DNA from: Desulfobulbaceae bacterium
GTDB lineage: Bacteria > Desulfobacterota > Desulfobulbia > Desulfobulbales > Desulfocapsaceae
Assembly (NCBI GenBank): GCA_027067035.1
Contig: JAMOMO010000469.1
Coordinates: forward strand, 1-5,429
Reading direction: 5' to 3'
Length of the DNA: 5,429 bases
Shown piece after piece: positions 5,301 through 5,429 of the stretch. A program made the position numbers and the translations under genes. The first letter of the stretch is position 1. Every line of letters starts with the position of its first letter. Below the pieces are notes generated by a model, which searched no databases, was not told the origin of the DNA, and saw only the letters and a list, made by a program, of their open reading frames with translations.

Positions 5301-5429
5301 TTAAGCGCTTATTGAAAGCAGAAATTCCCGGTTGCCTTTGGGGCCAAGAATGGGGCTTGGCTCCACACCCTCTACCTGAAGACCCATATCTTCCACAAAA
5401 GAGTGAATTTTATCTATCGCCTGCCGGTG
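5301..5429 (-). CDS. tlyA: TlyA-family rRNA 2'-O-methyltransferase, C-terminal 42 residues (5' part beyond the window)
   Basis: The minus-strand frame is open from the window edge to TAA at 5303-5301 and encodes 42 residues. The motif EPSPILGPKGNREFLL (23-38 of the fragment) is the characteristic C-terminal end of TlyA/YqxC proteins, after the helix IDKIHSFVEDMGLQVEGV. TlyA has an N-terminal S4 RNA-binding domain and an FtsJ-like SAM-dependent methyltransferase domain. In actinobacteria it methylates ribose 2'-OH groups of 16S and 23S rRNA and confers capreomycin sensitivity; the old name 'hemolysin A' persists in annotations. The S4 domain and catalytic K-D-K-E residues lie outside the window, so activity cannot be judged. 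The identification rests on the C-terminal motif alone. The gene converges on pepA with 127 nt between stop codons. Confidence 0.85.
   Translation of the reverse strand, partial: HRQAIDKIHSFVEDMGLQVEGVEPSPILGPKGNREFLLSISA

Noticed and set aside
5302..5311. Perfect 10-bp palindrome TAAGCGCTTA over the tlyA stop
   Set aside because: It has no room for a hairpin loop beyond a weak stem, and a single 10-bp palindrome is expected by chance at about this rate when the whole window is scanned. Although agactttttc follows on the minus strand, the stem is too weak for a terminator.

Overview
The window holds five protein-coding genes, two of them cut by its edges, plus one promoter-rich divergent gap and one structured convergent gap. 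There is no sign of phage, insertion sequence, CRISPR or tRNA/rRNA. The gene content is ordinary chromosomal housekeeping of a Gram-negative-type bacterium: an MgtE magnesium channel, a membrane-anchored HtrA/Deg protease, a CNNM/CBS protein, leucyl aminopeptidase PepA and rRNA methyltransferase TlyA. Moderate GC and the style of the proteins would fit a deltaproteobacterium (Desulfobacterota), but that is only an impression and no marker here proves it.

Layout from left to right. Bases 1-1182 (+) are the 3' part of mgtE, lacking roughly 56 N-terminal residues. At 1201-2319 (+), 18 nt downstream and in the same frame, lies a trypsin-like PDZ protease that resembles the cyanobacterial/chloroplast Deg1 type. 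It converges tail-to-tail, with a 4-nt gap, on a CNNM-domain protein at 2324-3367 (-) that starts with TTG. A 273-nt divergent gap (3368-3640) then separates that gene from pepA (3641-5173, +). The start of pepA is a GTG behind a strong GGAGG, not the upstream ATG at 3530. A 127-nt convergent gap with several stem-loops (5174-5300) leads to the C-terminal 42 codons of tlyA (5301-5429, -).

The most interesting stretch is the divergent gap. Two good sigma70-like promoters lie back to back and share their -35 bases (TTTGCCAAA at 3428-3436). The rightward one would start a transcript at about 3462-3464, exactly where a perfect 11-bp inverted repeat begins; its partner lies at 3591-3601, 26 nt before the pepA ribosome binding site. 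This predicts a roughly 138-nt leader element closed by a long basal helix, with an internal hairpin. It could be an RNA regulatory element or a paired operator; I do not recognise it as a known riboswitch.

Functionally, MgtE (Mg2+ entry, with CBS sensor domains) and the CNNM protein (a family linked to Mg2+ efflux or exchange, also with CBS domains) suggest a Mg2+ homeostasis locus. The Deg protease, probably co-transcribed with mgtE, could handle envelope protein quality control. PepA and TlyA are probably unrelated neighbours.
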